Part shown: positions 7,216 through 9,393 of the stretch, piece by piece
Position numbering within the stretch: the first letter of the stretch is position 1
Layout: every line of letters starts with the position of its first letter
Assembly (NCBI GenBank): GCA_902796505.1
Contig: CADBPA010000256.1
Span: forward strand, 1-9,393
DNA: 9,393 nucleotides
From: an uncultured Ruminococcus sp.
GTDB lineage: Bacteria; Bacillota; Clostridia; Oscillospirales; CAG-272
Direction of reading: 5' to 3'
Notes under the pieces: generated by a model
What the model was told of the DNA's origin: nothing
Databases searched by the model: none
What the model saw: the letters and a program-made list of their open reading frames with translations, nothing else
Program-made: the position numbers and the translations under genes

Positions 7216-7236
7216 CGGATCGGACGTTCCGTCTCT

Positions 7237-7265
7237 ATTCTATCATATTTTTTCGGAATTGTCAA
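7237..7265 (-). promoter_or_regulatory. Sigma-A type promoter for the lipoprotein gene
   Basis: On the minus strand a perfect TTGACA (complement of 7260-7265) is followed after exactly 17 bases by TAGAAT (complement of 7237-7242). A TG sits at the extended -10 position. No other gene lies between it and the lipoprotein start, so the transcript should have a leader of about 360 bases that includes the repeat cluster. Confidence 0.85.
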
Positions 7266-7285
7266 ATCTTTTCGCGCAAAAAGAT
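7266..7285. promoter_or_regulatory. Candidate operator between divergent promoters
   Basis: ATCTTTT (7266-7272) and AAAAGAT (7279-7285) form a 7-bp inverted repeat with a six-base GC-rich centre, directly next to the -35 box of the leftward promoter. The placement suits a dimeric regulator of the lipoprotein gene or of both divergent genes. No regulator gene is in the window; this is an inference from symmetry and position. Confidence 0.35.
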
Positions 7286-7336
7286 AAAAAACTTCGCAAA
7301 TAGCACCGCGCTCCGCCGCGGCTTTCTTCTGCGCTC

Positions 7337-7365
7337 TTGACTTTTTCGCGGGGAAGGGGTATAAT
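7337..7365 (+). promoter_or_regulatory. Sigma-A type promoter for the fusion kinase gene
   Basis: TTGACT (7337-7342) and a perfect TATAAT (7360-7365) are separated by 17 bases. Transcription would start near 7372 and leave a leader of about 80 bases before the ATG at 7455. Confidence 0.88.
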
Positions 7366-7454
7366 AGATAGGAAAAACGAAGCCGCCGGGGATCGACGGA
7401 AGAGAAAAAATGCAAGCCGCCGGAGATCGGCGGTACGGAGGGGAGAGGACGGAG

Positions 7455-8993
7455 ATGAAGATCGCGCTCGGATATTTGTTTTCCGCGCTGTACGTCGGGC
7501 TTTGCCTGCTCGCCGCGCTGGGACTCGGCAGGCTCGGCGTGCGCCGGGAGTATTCGCGGAAAGCCGTGCATATCCTCGTCGGGCTCGAATGGTGGATCCT
7601 CGCGTACTTCTTCGGTCCGGGCGGACATACGTTCGCCGTCTGCCTGATCTTTACCGCGCTCCTCTTTCTCGACGACCGCCGCCGGCTCATCCGCGCGATG
7701 TCCTCGGACGGCGAAAACGCGCACGGCACCGTCCTGTACGGCGTGTCGATGACGGTGATGGCAGCCGTCTCGTGGATCGCTCCGGCGACCTTCCTGCCCT
7801 TCGGCGCGGCGGTCGTCTGCACCTCGCTCGGCGACGGACTTGCCGGGGTGGTCGGGATGTCGGTGCGGCGCGCAAATCCGAAGATCTTCCGGCAGAAAAC
7901 GCTCCTCGGAACGCTCGCCTGCCTCGCCGTCTCCTTCCTCTCACTGCTGGTCTTCCGGGCGGTCTCCCCGTTCGGTCTCGGAATTTACGAATGCCTCGCG
8001 GTCGCGGCGTTTGCCGCCCTTCTGGAGCTGTTTACGACGCACGGGTTCGACAATATCAGCCTTCCGCTCGGCGTTTTCGCGCTCTCGACCGCCTTTCTTT
8101 TCCTCCCCGGAACGCCGCGTTACCTCTGCGCGATCCTGCTTTCGCCCGCCGTGATCGGGATCGTCTCCGAAAAGAAGATCCTCACCCCTGCCGCGACGGC
8201 CGCCGCCTTCCTGATGGACCTCTGCGTGACCGCCGCCTTCGCCGATCCCGGCTTTCTCCTTCTGCTCCTCTTCCTCGCCGGCGGCGCTCTGACCGACCGG
8301 CTTCGCACCGCCTTCCATAGCCGCCGCGGAAAGCGCAGAGCGGCGCGGATCGGAGAACGGATAGGCGGCGCTTCGGAGCATATCGCCCCTCTTCCGGATC
8401 GGGACGAGGACGAGTCCGCAAGCGGCGCGCGCGGCGTTCGCCGGGTGCTTGCCAACGGCGCTCTCCCGACGCTCCTCGCCGTCGCCTCGCTGATCCTTAC
8501 CGCCGCCGGGGTTTCGGTCCCGGACGGTCTTCTGCCGCTTTTGTATCTTTCCGCGGTCGCCGAGGCGTTCGCCGACACCTGCGCTTCCGCGTTCGGCGCG
8601 CTCGCCGGACGAGCCTACGATCCCTTCCGCCGCGCATTTGTACCGAAGGGGATCAGCGGCGGAATGTCTCTGCCCGGAACGGCGGCGGCGCTCGCCGCCT
8701 CGCTCCTTCTGCCGGCGCTCGCGCTCGCCTTCGGCTTCGTCGGATGGCGGCAGGCGCTCGCCGCCGCCGTCTGCGCCTTTCTCGGAACGCTCCTCGACAG
8801 CCTGCTCGGCTCGCTCCTGCAGGTCAAATACCGCTGCCGCGTCTGCCACGCCCTGACCGAAAAACGCTCGCATTGCGGACTGCCGTCAGAATACGAGCGC
8901 GGCGCAAAACGAATCGATAACAGCGCCGTCAATCTCCTCTCCGAATGCGCCTCGCTTCTTCTCGCCCTCGCCGCTTTTCTGCTGATTTTGTAA
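7455..8993 (+). CDS. Fusion of phytol/dolichol-kinase-like domain and DUF92 (phytyl-phosphate-kinase-like) domain
   Basis: The ATG at 7455 is chosen because GGAGAGG (7442-7448) lies six bases upstream; an in-frame ATG at 7410 has only A-rich sequence. The product is 512 residues, strongly hydrophobic and polytopic. Residues 1 to about 215 match the CTP-dependent prenol kinase family (VTE5, SEC59): RKAVHILVG (35-43), SLGDGLAGVVG (124-134), QKTLLGT (147-153) and Glu191 with FDNISLPL (198-205). From about 220 the chain matches DUF92/VTE6: LTDR, RRVLANG, then DTCASAFGALAG, PKGISGGMSLPGT, a DSLLGSLLQ segment, a C-x-x-C pair, HCG and IDNSAVN near the end. In plants VTE5 phosphorylates phytol and VTE6 phosphorylates phytyl phosphate. 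The fusion therefore suggests one membrane enzyme making prenyl diphosphates from salvaged prenols. Neither activity nor substrate is proven. A hydrophilic loop (about 285-330) lies inside the DUF92 half. Confidence 0.87.
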   Translation: MKIALGYLFSALYVGLCLLAALGLGRLGVRREYSRKAVHILVGLEWWILAYFFGPGGHTFAVCLIFTALLFLDDRRRLIRAMSSDGENAHGTVLYGVSMTVMAAVSWIAPATFLPFGAAVVCTSLGDGLAGVVGMSVRRANPKIFRQKTLLGTLACLAVSFLSLLVFRAVSPFGLGIYECLAVAAFAALLELFTTHGFDNISLPLGVFALSTAFLFLPGTPRYLCAILLSPAVIGIVSEKKILTPAATAAAFLMDLCVTAAFADPGFLLLLLFLAGGALTDRLRTAFHSRRGKRRAARIGERIGGASEHIAPLPDRDEDESASGARGVRRVLANGALPTLLAVASLILTAAGVSVPDGLLPLLYLSAVAEAFADTCASAFGALAGRAYDPFRRAFVPKGISGGMSLPGTAAALAASLLLPALALAFGFVGWRQALAAAVCAFLGTLLDSLLGSLLQVKYRCRVCHALTEKRSHCGLPSEYERGAKRIDNSAVNLLSECASLLLALAAFLLIL

Positions 8994-9018
8994 AGAAAAA
9001 TTGTCAAAAACGAGAAAA

Positions 9019-9060
9019 TCCGCCCCGAAAAAAGGCGGAATGGAATGGATTTTTTTGTTT
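9019..9060 (+). terminator. Probable terminator of the fusion kinase gene
   Basis: TCCGCC (9019-9024) pairs with GGCGGA (9034-9039) around a nine-base loop, 26 bases after the stop codon. A T-rich run (9050-9062) begins about ten bases further on. The gap between stem and T-run makes it less than ideal; the next hairpin is stronger. Confidence 0.5.
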
Positions 9061-9069
9061 TTACAAAAC

Positions 9070-9099
9070 AAAAAAGCGTGATTTTGATCACGCTTTTTT
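9070..9099 (+). terminator. Strong intrinsic terminator
   Basis: AAAAAAGCGTGA (9070-9081) pairs perfectly with TCACGCTTTTTT (9088-9099) around a six-base loop, with A- and T-runs on both sides. It is likely the main terminator downstream of the fusion kinase gene and could also stop transcripts coming from the right. Confidence 0.85.
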
Positions 9100-9140
9100 G
9101 CCGTGCGGAAGCGGCTCGAAGAGACGCCGGACCTTGCCGG

Positions 9141-9222
9141 TATCAATATCCGTTCCTTCATACGCCGCAGGCGTATATCATCCCGAAGGGATATCATCCG
9201 CTCCGTCAGGAACGGATATCAT
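9141..9222. repeat. Hairpin chain with ATATCAT linkers
   Basis: Two tight hairpins, ATACGCC-GCA-GGCGTAT (9160-9176) and ATCCC-GAA-GGGAT (9180-9192), are followed by ATATCAT linkers. A third ATATCAT is at 9216-9222. An 11-bp long-range stem, ATATCCGTTCC (9146-9156) with GGAACGGATAT (9209-9219), encloses both. The right arm can instead form a local hairpin, ATCCG (9196-9200) with CGGAT (9213-9217). The element is non-coding and looks like a dispersed structured repeat or an RNA element; I believe similar hairpin and ATATCAT chains occur in gut Clostridia genomes, from memory only. Confidence 0.6.
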
Positions 9223-9224
9223 TG

Positions 9225-9260
9225 AAAAAACGCTTTTGTCTATTGATAAAAGCGTTTTTT
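9225..9260. terminator. Long bidirectional terminator hairpin
   Basis: AAAAAACGCTTTT (9225-9237) pairs with AAAAGCGTTTTTT (9248-9260). Three further pairs, one of them G-U, extend the stem to 16 bp with a TATT loop. A- and T-runs at the base let it act in both directions. It directly follows the hairpin chain and may be its 3' end. Confidence 0.8.
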
Positions 9261-9318
9261 GTATAAGGGCGCCATAATGATACCTGCTTGTCATCCCGAC
9301 AAATTTGAATTTGTTGAA

Positions 9319-9393
9319 TTATAACCCGAAAAAGAATTCTGCGTTTACATGACCGATCATGTGCATTTCTTCCTCTGTAAAATCCATTTGATC
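9319..9393 (-). CDS. C-terminal end of an unidentified gene, cut by the window edge
   Basis: The minus-strand frame is open from the window edge to a TAA at 9319-9321 and encodes 24 residues including MDFTEEEMHMIGHVNAEFF. An ATG at 9387 could in principle start a 22-residue peptide, but no ribosome site is visible in the six bases available, so a truncated larger gene is likelier. It is more AT-rich than the other genes here. I do not recognise the family. A weak inverted repeat (ACAAAT/ATTTGT, 9299-9314) lies just past the stop. Confidence 0.35.
   Translation of the reverse strand, partial: DQMDFTEEEMHMIGHVNAEFFFGL

Noticed and set aside
6946..7303. Plus-strand ORFs across the A/B repeat cluster
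   Set aside because: Arg-rich repetitive products in several frames, no ribosome site, and the region is better explained as a leader carrying structured repeats.
7306..7321. Small CCGCG/CGCGG hairpin before the plus-strand promoter
   Set aside because: Only five base pairs in very GC-rich sequence; expected by chance and without a T-run directly after it.
9146..9219. Cloverleaf-like fold as a tRNA
   Set aside because: No T-arm consensus, no anticodon arm of the right size and no CCA-type acceptor pairing; the hairpins have three-base loops.

Overview
The window is high-GC DNA with Gram-positive style signals: strong AGGAGG-type ribosome binding sites, sigma-A type -35/-10 boxes with 17-bp spacers, and intrinsic terminators. 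It carries a heterodimeric ABC exporter of the TM287/TM288-BmrCD kind and a lipoprotein with InlB-like and BspA-like repeats. Together these suggest a gut-type Clostridia/Eubacteriales (Bacillota) chromosome. The lineage is an inference; no marker gene is present.

Layout. Positions 1-134 are a short non-coding stretch with a hairpin and a 14-bp direct repeat. On the minus strand, 135-3730 is a two-gene operon encoding the two halves of an ABC exporter. The genes overlap by 4 bp; the upstream half has degenerate catalytic residues and probably starts at a TTG. An AT-rich divergent spacer (3731-3984) separates it from a small plus-strand gene (3985-4329) for a 114-residue protein with a Tudor/CarD-like beta-barrel head and a charged helical tail. 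A convergent spacer (4330-4661) holds two terminators and two families of tandem repeats. The minus-strand gene at 4662-6869 encodes a lipoprotein with an InlB-type repeat, BspA-type leucine-rich repeats and an SGNH-hydrolase-like domain. Its Shine-Dalgarno/start region is tandemly duplicated. Its promoter lies about 370 bases upstream, so the mRNA leader runs through a cluster of 46-bp and 67-bp repeats.

A divergent promoter about 100 bp away drives the plus-strand gene at 7455-8993. It encodes a 512-residue membrane protein that joins a phytol/dolichol-kinase-like domain (VTE5 type) to a DUF92 domain (VTE6, phytyl-phosphate kinase type). In plants these are two consecutive steps of prenol salvage, so this may be a single-chain prenol to prenyl-diphosphate enzyme. 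It is the most interesting gene here. The right end (8994-9318) is a convergent non-coding region with several hairpins, including a chain of hairpins joined by ATATCAT linkers. The C-terminal end of an unidentified minus-strand gene runs off the edge.

Apart from the ABC pair, the genes do not form an obvious pathway. I see no defence system, CRISPR array, tRNA, rRNA or intact transposon. The unusual content is the fusion kinase and the structured repeats in every intergenic region.
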